Origin: Sphingomonas changnyeongensis
GTDB lineage: Bacteria; Pseudomonadota; Alphaproteobacteria; Sphingomonadales; Sphingomonadaceae
Assembly (NCBI RefSeq): GCF_009913435.1
Contig: NZ_CP047896.1
Span: 71,865 to 135,864, forward strand
Direction of reading: 5' to 3'
Length of the DNA: 64,000 bases
Made by a program: the position numbers and the translations under genes. The stretch's first letter is position 1; each line of letters starts with the position of its first letter. The notes below the pieces were generated by a model. It was given only the letters and a program-made list of their open reading frames with translations, made no database searches and was not told where the DNA came from. Positions 55,569-64,000 of this stretch are shown one piece after another.

Positions 55569-57727
55569 ATGATGCCCCCGACCTCTGCACAGGCACCCTT
55601 TGGCAGCCAACACGACCGGCGCGGTGTATTGCGCGGCCTTGCGGTCGCCGGGGGATTGCCCTGTCTGTCCGCCCCATTGCGGGCAGCCACGGCTGAGGGT
55701 GGGTCAACGGGCGCGGTCACCCGGATCGTTCACGGCGTGACCATCACCGACCCGTTCGGTTGGCTCGACGCCGCGGCACTCGACGATCCGCGAGTGACGG
55801 CGCTGATGACGGAGTTCTTTGCTGCATCCGAACGCGTCATGGCCCCCCTCGATCCTTTGGTGCGCCAGCTGCGGGAAGAGGCCAATGCTGCGATCCCGCC
55901 CGCTGCCGCGCCTGTCCCGGTGCGTGAGGGCGAATACGGCTACTGGAGCGACTGGTCGCAGGGCCGCCGCCAGCTGTGGCGCGTCCATCTTGGCAGCGGC
56001 GCGCGCGAACTGCTGCTCGATGCCGCGGAAATCCGAGAGGACGGCAAACCACACGGCTATTTCGTGGCATGGGGCCTATCGCCAGACGGGCTGACGCTGG
56101 CCTTTGCCACCGTCGCCGCACCCGAGCATCACGACATCCGCTTCAAGGAAATCTCCACGGGTCGCCTGCTTAGCGATATCGTCCGCGATGCCGGGGTGCA
56201 GATCACCTCGGAACGCCTCGTCTGGACCGCAGACAGCCGCGGGATGATCTATGGCGAGGTCGATGGAACCGGACGGCCGCGGCGCGCGCGCATCCACTGG
56301 CTCGGCACCCCGCAACGCAACGGCCCGGTTCTCCACGAAGAGACCGACCCGGCCTTCTTTCTGGAAGTCCGCCAGACCAGCTCGGGCCGGTTCGCGCTGA
56401 TCAATGCCGTATCGGTGAACACCAGTGAGATCCGCCTCGTCGACCGTCAGATGGTTGAAGCGGTGCGGTTGGTCAGTTCGCGCCGGGATGGCAGGCTCTA
56501 CACGGTCGATCATGGCGGCGGCGACGCGCTCGACATCATCACCAATGATACCCACCCCAATTTCCGCATGGTGACCGCGCCGCTGCAACAACCCGGTCAC
56601 TGGACCGAGCTCCTCGCTCCAAAGGATCGCACGGGGCTGACATGGCATCAGGCGTTCCGCAGGCATCTCGTCGTGGGCGAGCGCCATGAAGGCAGCAGTC
56701 GCGTGCGGGTGTTCGACCGGGCGGGCGGGCAATGGCGCGGCATCGAAGTGCCTGACCCGGTGGCCATCGTCGGCTTCGATCGTTGGACCGCCGGACCCGA
56801 AGCGAACCGCGAGGCCGATCCCACCAAGCTGCGGGTCGGCGCCGAAACCTTCGCCCGCCCCAAGGCGCTTTACGATTACAGCTTTGCGGACGGCACGCTC
56901 GAAGCGTTGCAAGCACGCGCTGGCGCATCGCACCGCCTTGTCACCGAGCGCTTGGAGGCCACCGCGCCGGATGGCACGATCATTCCGATGTCGATGATCC
57001 GTCCGCGTGACGGCGCGCTGCGCGGAGCGGTTCTGTATGGCTACGGCGCGTACGGTGTCCCGTCCGATCCCGATTTCGATCCCCAGCGCTTCAGCCTGCT
57101 GACACGCGGCGTCGCTTATGTAATTGCCCATGTGCGCGGCGGTGGCGACCTGGGCGGAGCATGGCACGATGCCGGGCGCGGAGAAGCGCGGGGCAAGCCG
57201 GTCGACGACTTTATCGCCTGCGCCGAAGCGCTGGTCTCGCAAGGCCGCGTTCCGCCCGGCAAGATCGTGAGCATGGGCCGTTCGGCGGGGGCTGGCTAGT
57301 CGGAGCCGCGCTCAACCGCGCGCCCGACCTTTGGGCCGGGGTGGTTGCCGACGTACCCTTCGTCGATGTGCTGACGACATTGCTCGGTCCTGCAAGATCC
57401 GTCGCCGCAGCCGAGTTGTCCGAGGTCGGCGATGTCGTCAATGATGCCGCTGCATTTGCCCGTGTGCTGCGGCTGTGCGCCTATCAGAATATCCTGGCAC
57501 GAAGGCTCCCTCCGGTCTACCTCACAGCCTCGCTTGCCGATGTGCGCATCCCGTGGGGCGGGGTGCTGAAATATGTCGCCCGGCTGCGGGCGGCGCACCC
57601 TAACAACGCAGTGGCGCTGCGCCTCGATCGCGACGGTAACCATTGGGGGCCAGCTGATCCAGAAAAAGCAGAGACATGGCGGGCAGAGCGGGTTGCCTTC
57701 GTGTTGAGAGCATTGGGTGTTTTGTAG
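55569..57727 (+). CDS. S9 prolyl-oligopeptidase with Tat signal, frameshifted
   Basis: About 720 residues. A twin-arginine signal (DRRGVLRGLAVAGGL) predicts folded export. The seven-bladed propeller spans roughly residues 110-430. The catalytic domain shows VLYGYGAYGVPSDPDF, VRGGGDLGGAWHDAGR, the Ser in MGRSAGGW, the Asp in TASLADVRIPW and the His in DRDGNHWGPAD. The five-G run 57287-57291 lacks one base, which moves the frame inside the nucleophile motif. Oligopeptidase B/PREP-like specificity is probable. Confidence 0.88.
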
Positions 57728-57921
57728 CTCCTTACGATTGCTGGTGTTGGACCGCAGGAGCTGTGGCTCTTGGATCAAACGCTGACCGCTTCGAGTGGTT
57801 GAACTGCTGCGGTTTGGAAATCGGATGTTCTTTTAAATGATTCTTCCCAATATGTCAGATTTCAGAGTCAGGTATTGAAGTCCGTAGCGACACGTTTCAG
57901 ACCAATTAAACAGGAGGTGAT

Positions 57922-58068
57922 ATGGACAAGCGTTTTTTGGCTGCCGGAGTTGCACTCGGAGTCGCAGTTGGACTTGGGACAGATAACTTGGCGATCGGCA
58001 TCGCGCTAGGCACTGTCGCAGGCCTCCTCGTAGGGAAATGGAGATCGGGTCGAAACAACGGCAGTTAA
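57922..58068 (+). CDS. 48-residue glycine-zipper membrane peptide
   Basis: The sequence begins MDKRFLAAGVALGVAVGLG and continues with a second hydrophobic segment (IGIALGTVAGLLVGKW), ending in a basic tail. Gly and Ala recur every four residues, typical of packed membrane helices. A strong ribosome site, AGGAGGTGAT, directly precedes the ATG. This makes translation likely despite its size. It could be a small stress or toxin-like membrane peptide; nothing coupled is seen. Confidence 0.7.
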   Translation: MDKRFLAAGVALGVAVGLGTDNLAIGIALGTVAGLLVGKWRSGRNNGS

Positions 58069-58402
58069 ACGACAACGCCCGCTCCGGGGTCGGTTTCAGA
58101 AAGGCGGGAATTCTCCATAAATGAGGTAAAGCCGCGATTTGTGACTGTGCCGGATGCCGCCCCAGAGTTGGTCGTTCAGAACCATCAGGCGGATCGCCAG
58201 CTCTAGCTGAAAGCCGCCAGGCAGCTTTCGGGATCGAACTCGGCCCCGCAAAAGGCGTCGAGCGGGTGGAAATCGGCTTGTCCGCGATTCGAGTGCGCGG
58301 GTGTGGCGCGCATGTCTGCTTTCCGATCTTGGGAGAATCTTCGAGCGCAGATCCAGGGAGATCCAGATCCAATCTTTCCCCTAGCCGTTCCATCAGATCA
58401 GT
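58069..58402. other. no recognisable gene
   Basis: Short frames without ribosome sites. Its right edge carries the promoter region of the MarR-GNAT gene. Confidence 0.4.
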
Positions 58403-58420
58403 GTATAACGCGGTATATAC
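58403..58420. promoter_or_regulatory. inverted repeat upstream of MarR-GNAT gene
   Basis: GTATA and TATAC arms in gtataacgcggtatatac lie 18 bp before the start. AT-rich palindromes at this place are typical MarR-type operators. Confidence 0.45.
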
Positions 58421-58437
58421 CAAGTAATGAGATTTGT

Positions 58438-59406
58438 ATGGACGATGTGGTTCGCGATATGGGTGCTGCCCTCCTGGGGAGCCGGCTGAAGCGGTTAGGG
58501 GAGCGGATGCAGGCTGGCGCAGCGCGGGTCATCAGCAATGCTGGACTTGAGGTGCAGCCCGCCCACATGCCCCTGCTCGTCGCCTTGGATGGCCGCGCCC
58601 TGACGATCGGGCAGCTCGTGCAAGCCCTGGGCATCAGTCAGCCCGGCGTGACAAGGGGTGTCGGCCAGCTTGTAAACATGGGGCTGGTTCGGGCAGAAAC
58701 TGGCAGCGATCAGCGCCACCGGACCATATCACTCACCGACAAAGGTGCCGCTGCGATCGCCCGCGCCAAGCTGTTTGTCTGGCCGCAGGTAACCGAGGCC
58801 GTGGATCAGCTATTGGCCGGACGCTCCGGTGAGATTCTGGCGATTCTCGCAGAAGTGGAAGACGCACTGGCGGCAACCCCGCTCGACCAACTGGCGGCGC
58901 AGGCCCGACCCGAGATTCTGTCGATCCGTGGCTATTCCGACGATCTTGCCCGCGAGTTCCACGACATCAACACCGAATGGATCTCGGAGATGTTCCGCAT
59001 GGAGGAGACTGACCGGAAGACGCTCGAGAGCCCGCGGGCCAGCATCATTGACGCCGGCGGTGCAATCCTGTTCGTGGAGGCGGCAGGCATGGGGATTATT
59101 GGCACATGCGCGTTACAGAAGACCAGCACGACCGGCTTTGAGCTGACCAAGATGGGGGTCCGCAAGGCCGCACAAGGGCTCAAGGCCGGCGAGTTTCTGT
59201 TGACCGCCGTTATCGACAAGGCGCAGGAACTGGGTGCTGACCCCCTCTACCTCTTGACGAACAGTCGCTGCGCCGCGGCGATCCACCTCTATGAGAAGCT
59301 GGGATTCCAGCACGATGCCGCCATCATGGCCGAATATGGCGCGCGCTACGCAAGGTGCGATGTAGCGATGCGATATGTCGGAACCGGAAAGGGTACAGGC
59401 GCATGA
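58438..59406 (+). CDS. MarR-GNAT fusion regulator/acetyltransferase
   Basis: A 322-residue two-domain protein. Residues 1-150 are a MarR winged helix (LTIGQLVQALGISQPGVTRG, LVRAETGSDQRHRTISLTDKG). Residues about 165-320 are a GNAT acetyltransferase (ILFVEAAGMGIIGTCALQ, FELTKMGVRKAAQGLKAGEF, YLLTNSRCAAAIHLYEKLGF). It may acetylate a small molecule and regulate the operon. The start at 58438 follows the palindrome. Its stop overlaps the racemase start by ATGA, so the two act together, perhaps on an amino acid. Confidence 0.88.
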   Translation: MDDVVRDMGAALLGSRLKRLGERMQAGAARVISNAGLEVQPAHMPLLVALDGRALTIGQLVQALGISQPGVTRGVGQLVNMGLVRAETGSDQRHRTISLTDKGAAAIARAKLFVWPQVTEAVDQLLAGRSGEILAILAEVEDALAATPLDQLAAQARPEILSIRGYSDDLAREFHDINTEWISEMFRMEETDRKTLESPRASIIDAGGAILFVEAAGMGIIGTCALQKTSTTGFELTKMGVRKAAQGLKAGEFLLTAVIDKAQELGADPLYLLTNSRCAAAIHLYEKLGFQHDAAIMAEYGARYARCDVAMRYVGTGKGTGA

Positions 59407-60098
59407 AGTTGATCGGCCTGATCGGCGGCATGAGTTGGGAGAGTTCCGCGGAGTATTATCGCATCCTCAATCAGGGGGTGCGGGACCGGTTCGGCCCGAC
59501 CGCATCGGCTCGATGCCTCCTGTGGTCGTTCAACTTCGCGGAAATCGAGGAACTGCAGCGCAGGGGCGATTGGCCGGGCCTGACGACACACATGGTCGAT
59601 GCGGCACGACGCCTCGAAGCAGGCGGTGCGGACATGCTGCTGATCTGCACAAACACCATGCACCGAATGGCGGACGACGTTCAGGCAGCGGTGGCAATAC
59701 CGCTCATCCACATCGCCGATCCCACGGCCGAACGCATCAAGGCGGCCGGCTTCAAAACGATCGGACTACTCGGCACCGCGTTCACGATGGAACATGCCTT
59801 CTACAAGGGCCGGCTCGCCGATCAGCACGGTCTCGATGTCATTGTGCCAAACGACGAGGACCGCGCTACCGTCCACCGCATTATCTATGAGGAACTGGTA
59901 GCTGGTAAGGTTCTACCGGGATCGCGTGATGCTTACCGCGCAATTATCGCCCGCCTCGTTCAGAGAGGCGCTGAGGCGGTAATCCTGGGATGCACCGAAA
60001 TCATGCTGTTGGTGCATTCCGAAGACAGTCAGGTTCCCATCTTCGACACAACCGCGCTTCATGCGAAAGCAGCAATCGAGATGGCGCTGGCGGGCTAA
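59403..60098 (+). CDS. aspartate/glutamate racemase family protein
   Basis: A 231-residue cofactor-independent racemase: LIGLIGGMSWESSAEYYRIL at the N-terminus, the first catalytic Cys in LLICTNTMHRMADD, and the second in AVILGCTEIMLLV. Both cysteines needed for the two-base mechanism are there. Members act on aspartate, glutamate or related substrates. It is translationally coupled to the MarR-GNAT gene, suggesting that the pair handles a D-amino acid or a similar compound. Confidence 0.88.
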   Translation: MKLIGLIGGMSWESSAEYYRILNQGVRDRFGPTASARCLLWSFNFAEIEELQRRGDWPGLTTHMVDAARRLEAGGADMLLICTNTMHRMADDVQAAVAIPLIHIADPTAERIKAAGFKTIGLLGTAFTMEHAFYKGRLADQHGLDVIVPNDEDRATVHRIIYEELVAGKVLPGSRDAYRAIIARLVQRGAEAVILGCTEIMLLVHSEDSQVPIFDTTALHAKAAIEMALAG

Positions 60099-60184
60099 TC
60101 GCGACAACTCGCGACCTCTCCGGCCGACAAACTCGTGATGCACACGCACTCCACTCGGATCCCTGTTCATGTGGCGCGGCACGG

Positions 60185-61121
60185 TTAGTTTACCCCGGTC
60201 GCTTGTTGATCTGGACACATAAGGGTTACGGTTCCCGCGTCGAAGTCGTAGGTGATCGACGCGCAATGACCGATCGTATCCATGCCGATGTAGAGGCGCT
60301 GGTTGGGAACCTTGCGCTCGCTTTTGCCCGAGACCACGATCTCGTTGGATCCTGTTCGATCGCCGGTCCCTCGGCAATGCCTCGCGAACTGCCTATGTCG
60401 GAGATCCTGACGGCCAAACTGCGGATTTCCAGATCCCCTAGCATCAGCGGACGATCGAGCGTCAGCGAGCGGATTGGGCGTGCAACGCCGTAGAGGATGG
60501 GTGCCTCTCGCGCATCGCTACCAAACCGCCCGCCATGGGCATCGGCGATCCACTTGCCGCCCGTCGCCGTTACGAGACTTTCGGACCGGTCGAAACTGAA
60601 GGCGGCGTAAATCGGGCGGCCTCCGACATCGATCCTCACGCTTGTCTGGCTGCGACCCATTTCAGGGTCGAGCGGCAGCGTTATCGCGCGGTCACCGGGC
60701 CGGTGATCGCGCAGGGTGAAGATCGTGCGCCGGAAGGGGAAGGTTTCGGGGCCTGCGATCCCATCCGCTCCCGCAACCAGATTGCGATTGCTGAAGGCTG
60801 TGCGACGCCTGAAGGATGCGTCCCCGGCAAGATACCTCACATCGTCAGTGCTAAAGGCGATCCTCTCCGGACCGATGACATAGACATATCCGATCATGCT
60901 CGGCTTCAGGCCAACCCTCTGCGCTGTATCATCGTTCAGGTCGGGACGGAGATGGCATCGGGTGCAAGGCGAATGAGCACCGGTCGATCGTTAATTTTCA
61001 TGGCGACGGCCTCGCCGTTGCGAACCACAAGGTCCCTCTGCGGCATTTCGCCAGGCTTGGCCGCGACCGTCACCGACAACAGAACGAGGGCCAGGCCGAG
61101 CATCGATTTATGCCACTGCAT
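60185..61121 (-). CDS. secreted protein, aspartyl-protease-like fold, frameshifted twice
   Basis: About 312 residues after two one-base corrections (at 60939-60940 and 60347-60348). Signal peptide MQWHKSMLGLALVLLSVTVA. The body (FSTDDVRYLAGDASFRRRT, IRIDVGGRPIYAAFSFDR-like, VARPIRSLTLDRPLMLGDLE) alternates strands as in retropepsin-like proteins of sphingomonads, and the tail reads NEIVVSGKSERKVPNQRLYI and ITYDFDAGTVTLMC. I do not see a DTG motif, so catalysis is doubtful. Start 61121 has GGGGGT upstream. Confidence 0.65.
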
Positions 61122-61799
61122 GACGGCACCCCCGATTTGACGCAGGCAACACAGCGGATGTGGCCCTGAACGGCATGTGAATGCTCTGCCGCGGAGTTCA
61201 CACCGGTTTAAAGTCCAAATCGAGGTCGCTTGCAGAACGGAGGCCTTTGGGAAGAGGCCCGCAGCAGCCGCAAACCTCTGCCGGGGTTTGGCAGAGGCCG
61301 CTCGCGACCCAACGCCGGTCATTCAGATCAGCCACCTTAAACGTCTGCTCCCGACAGAAGCTGCCGCTAGGACGATCCAAGCGGACTGCCCGGAAAACCG
61401 CCCAATGCTAGTCATTATGCATCGCCCTAATCGATCTCAGAAGCCGCAATTCATTCAGCGATGCGGGGGCTGCTGCAGAAGGCGGGCGAGGTCATCGATG
61501 TCATTTGCTAAAGCATCACCAAGCAGGACGACATGCTGCGCTCGATCGGGCGCAGCGAATTTTCGATGCGGTCCGGACGCAGTGATGACGCACGCCACCA
61601 TAGCGGGCCTAATAGGCGCGGTCTGGCCGCGCCGCACTGCCGGACGTTACCATATTCCAAACTTTGCACCCGTGCCCGAGACCGCCGTGGAGCGTGACGC
61701 GATTCTAAGGAAAATCACGATTTCCACTACACAACGTCGCTCGCCGCGCCGGAGGGCTATCGACGCGACAAGCGAATTTTGGTCTTATGCTCTGCGGCG
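61122..61799. other. no recognisable gene
   Basis: Overlapping frames only. A short minus-strand frame at 61455-61637 (RAQHVVLLGDALANDIDDLA) might be a fragment of a lost gene. Confidence 0.4.
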
Positions 61800-62560
61800 A
61801 TGGTAGGGATTGATGAACATATTCGGATGGTGCTGGCGCGGCACACCGTGGACACGGGCCCCTATTCGCCTGTGCGCGGCGTCCAAGCCACGATCGACCC
61901 GGTACTCCGCCGCTGGGGCACCCAGTATATCGTGGATATTCGCCCAAGCGGTTCCTTTGCCAAAGGCACGGCGGTGCACGGCGGCACTGACATCGACATT
62001 TTCATTTCCTTAACGTCGACGCTCAGCGACACGCTCCAGTCGATCTACGACACACTGTTCAATGCCTTGTCGCAAGCGGGCTATGCGGCGCGGCGTCAAA
62101 ATGTCTCGATCGGCATCGCAGTTGGCGGTTGGAAGGTCGACGTGACCCCGGGGCGCCGGCAGGATCAGTACGGAAACTATCACAGCCTGTGGAGCAACAA
62201 GGCCGGCAGTTGGCTCCAGACAAACATCAACGAACATATTCGCGTCGTCTCCGGGTCGGGCCGGATCGACGAGATCCGCTTGATGAAGATCTGGCGCAAT
62301 CGCTTCGGGCTGGACTGGCCGTCCTTCTACCTCGAACTATTCGTGATCGACGCCTTGAAGGGCGCTCGGTCGGCGCGGTGCAGGACAACGTCATCACCGC
62401 CTTTCGCGCCATCGATCAGTCAATCGCGACACGCAGGCTCATCGATCCCTCGAATACAAACAATACCGTATCGGCGGCCTTAACGGCCGACGCAAAAGCC
62501 GCCCTCGCAATGGCCGCGCGTTCGGCGCTGAACAGCTCCTGGGAGACCTTGTTCCAATGA
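61800..62560 (+). CDS. CD-NTase-like nucleotidyltransferase, frameshifted
   Basis: About 254 residues. The nucleotidyltransferase core is clear: RPSGSFAKGTAVHGGTDIDI gives the GS motif and the DxD metal pair, and GGWKVDVTPGRRQ gives the third Asp. The helical C-terminus is cut by a missing base at the G run 62360-62362; restoring it reads LKGRSVGAVQDNVITAFRAI and ends at 62560, overlapping the next start. The layout resembles small CD-NTase/OAS-type enzymes of signalling defence systems, though the product is unknown. ATG 61800 is the only good start. Confidence 0.75.
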
Positions 62561-63267
62561 CGTCTGACTGGTCTCTCGCCGTCCTCTTCGCCGATTTCCA
62601 CGACAAGATCGAACGCGAACTCGCGACCGCCCGAAAACTCGGTCACCCAACGGAAAAGGGAGATGCGAGCGAGCAGGTCTGGAACGACTGCTCAACCACT
62701 ATCTGCCGCGCCGCTACGAAAGCCGGAAAGGTTTCGTCGTCGACAGCAAAGGCGCCTTCAGCCAGCAGATCGACGTCATCATTCACGATCGCCAATATTC
62801 CCCTTCGTGTTCAGCTTCAAAGGCACCGATGTCGTCCCGGCGGAGAGCGTCTATGCTGTGTTCGAAGCCAAGCAGGAACTGACCGCCGATCATATCCGCT
62901 ACGCGCGTGACAAAGCGGCGTCCGTGCGCCGACTACATCGCACCAGCCTCTCCGCCGAGACGATTGAAGGCCTTCGCGACCCAAGCCGCTCCACCATATC
63001 CTTGCAGGCATCCTTACGCTCGGCGCTGGGTGGACACCGCCGCTGGGCGACACGCTGATTGGTCATCTCCGGCAGGATATAGCGGAAGGCGTGATCGATC
63101 TTGGCTGTGTCGCCAATGCCGGCTGGTTTATGCGCCGGGATAACGATTTCGAGGTGACCTCGATCGACAAGGCTGCAACGCGCTTCCTAATGGAGCTGAT
63201 CGCGCAGCTCCAAGCGATCGGGACCGCGCCTATGCTCGATGTGCGCGCCTATGCAGGCATGATCTGA
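62557..63267 (+). CDS. DUF6602-like PD-(D/E)XK nuclease-fold protein, frameshifted
   Basis: About 237 residues when three one-base gaps are bridged (62679, 62801-62804 and 62980-62982). The combined frame reads [20 protein letters not shown], then [16 protein letters not shown] (first Asp) and [13 protein letters not shown] (E-x-K). This D...ExK pattern fits a restriction-endonuclease fold and the DUF6602 type. The C-terminal part reads [17 protein letters not shown] and ends AYAGMI. It overlaps the nucleotidyltransferase stop (ATGA), so the two are co-translated and may be enzyme and effector. Confidence 0.65.
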
Positions 63268-63328
63268 ACGCGGCTTGGTTGCGATATCTCGACTGAAACA
63301 GCGATCGGTGTCACGCTCGCTACGCGCC

Positions 63329-63922
63329 CTAGGGCTTGATCTGATCGATCTGCCAATCGCGATAATCGGCCACCTGATAGACCCAGCGCTCCAGAATTTC
63401 GCGCAGCTCGGCCATCTGGTCGCGCAGCACCTCCACGTTGATGAGCTTGTGCTCGGCCAGATGTCGGTTGCCTTGATGTCCTCGGGATAGCGGAACACTT
63501 GGCCGGTCGGATCAAAGGCGTCGAAATAGCCGATCAGCTCGCCCGCGCGGGCGATGGCCTCGCGTTCGATCAGCTCCCGGCCGATCGCCGCGTGCAGGTC
63601 GACGACCTCTTTCCAGAGATCAATCATCTGTGGTTCTTCTAAAGCTCCGGCCGGTTTCGAGGATTGTGTTAAGCGCGAAAACCAATGCTTGAGATATAGT
63701 TCGATGCCATGGCGATAGGCGAAGCGCCGGATAGACGAGCAATCTACAGGCTGACATAGTCGTGCGCCGATTTGACGGCGGCGTGGCCGCCCTCGAAAAG
63801 CCGCGTCCATAGTCGAACAGATTGTACGGCCCGCCATTGTCGCCCACGCAGGCGTTCATTTGATGGTTCTCGCCATTCGTGAACAGCGGGTTTTCCGGTT
63901 GGTCCACCTTGGGTTTCACCAT
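63329..63922 (-). CDS. hypothetical helical protein with RHGIELYLK motif, frameshifted
   Basis: About 199 residues after three one-base corrections (63796-63799, 63746-63750 and 63455-63456). It reads MVKPKVDQPENPLFTNGENH, EGGHAAVKSAHDYVSL, SIRRFAYRHGIELYLKHWF, EVVDLHAAIGRELIEREA, FDPTGQVFRYPEDI and DQMAELREILERW. The RHGIELYLK helix resembles HEPN-like proteins that bind or cut RNA, but no complete R-x4-6-H motif is found. It converges on the nucleotidyltransferase pair with a 61-bp gap and may belong to the same module. Confidence 0.5.
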
Positions 63923-64000
63923 GATGCCGTCAATCCTGATGAAGTGTCACAAGCACCAGATCGACCAGGCCATCGCCATGATCGTCAGCGTGGGCGCGAT

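Noticed and set aside
61177..61806. 209-residue plus-strand ORF
   Set aside because: Cys/Arg/Ser-rich shadow with no domain; it overlaps the nucleotidyltransferase start.

Overview
The window looks like a stretch of a large plasmid from an alphaproteobacterium, most likely a sphingomonad. The reasons are the high GC content, a RepA of the RPA type next to a parAB operon with its own centromere-like sites, a PEPxxWA-CTERM protein, and SphIngomonas-style S9 peptidases and LytTR regulators. This is inference from gene content; no rRNA or other taxonomic marker is present.

Layout. 1-1299: end of an IS66 element. 2234-14471: accessory genes, namely a PAS protein, a RecB/RNase H/SF1 helicase fusion divergent from a WYL regulator, an S24 repressor, a lipoprotein, an SRAP-HicB-SNase operon, an overlapping pair of membrane proteins and a HEPN protein. 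14586-31090: two near-identical inverted IS3 copies enclosing about 14 kb with one large operon. That operon encodes a RecD-like helicase with a C-terminal nuclease domain, a giant sacsin/HSP90-type ATPase and a SNF2 helicase. It is the strongest candidate for an undescribed defence system. 31174-37960: a secreted endonuclease, a DUF2235 hydrolase, an IS1111-type element with a probable bridge-RNA region, and two Rhs C-terminal toxin/immunity modules. 38534-43275: nucleotidyltransferase, GFA protein, RES/Xre toxin-antitoxin, RadC-like protein and PEP-CTERM protein. 43748-48693: plasmid core with iterons, repA, six perfect 16-bp palindromes (putative parS), parB, parA and the parA promoter/operator. 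49180-61121: hypothetical plasmid genes, two S9 peptidases around a membrane LytTR regulator, a MarR-GNAT fusion, an Asp/Glu racemase and a secreted protein. 61800-63922: a nucleotidyltransferase/PD-(D/E)XK (DUF6602-like) pair facing a third gene, another possible defence module.

A dominant technical feature is the set of about twenty single-base deletions, mostly in short G/C runs, that split otherwise conserved genes including repA and parA. I annotate these as one gene each and name the run. The pattern suggests consensus error rather than decay, but the sequence alone cannot prove it.
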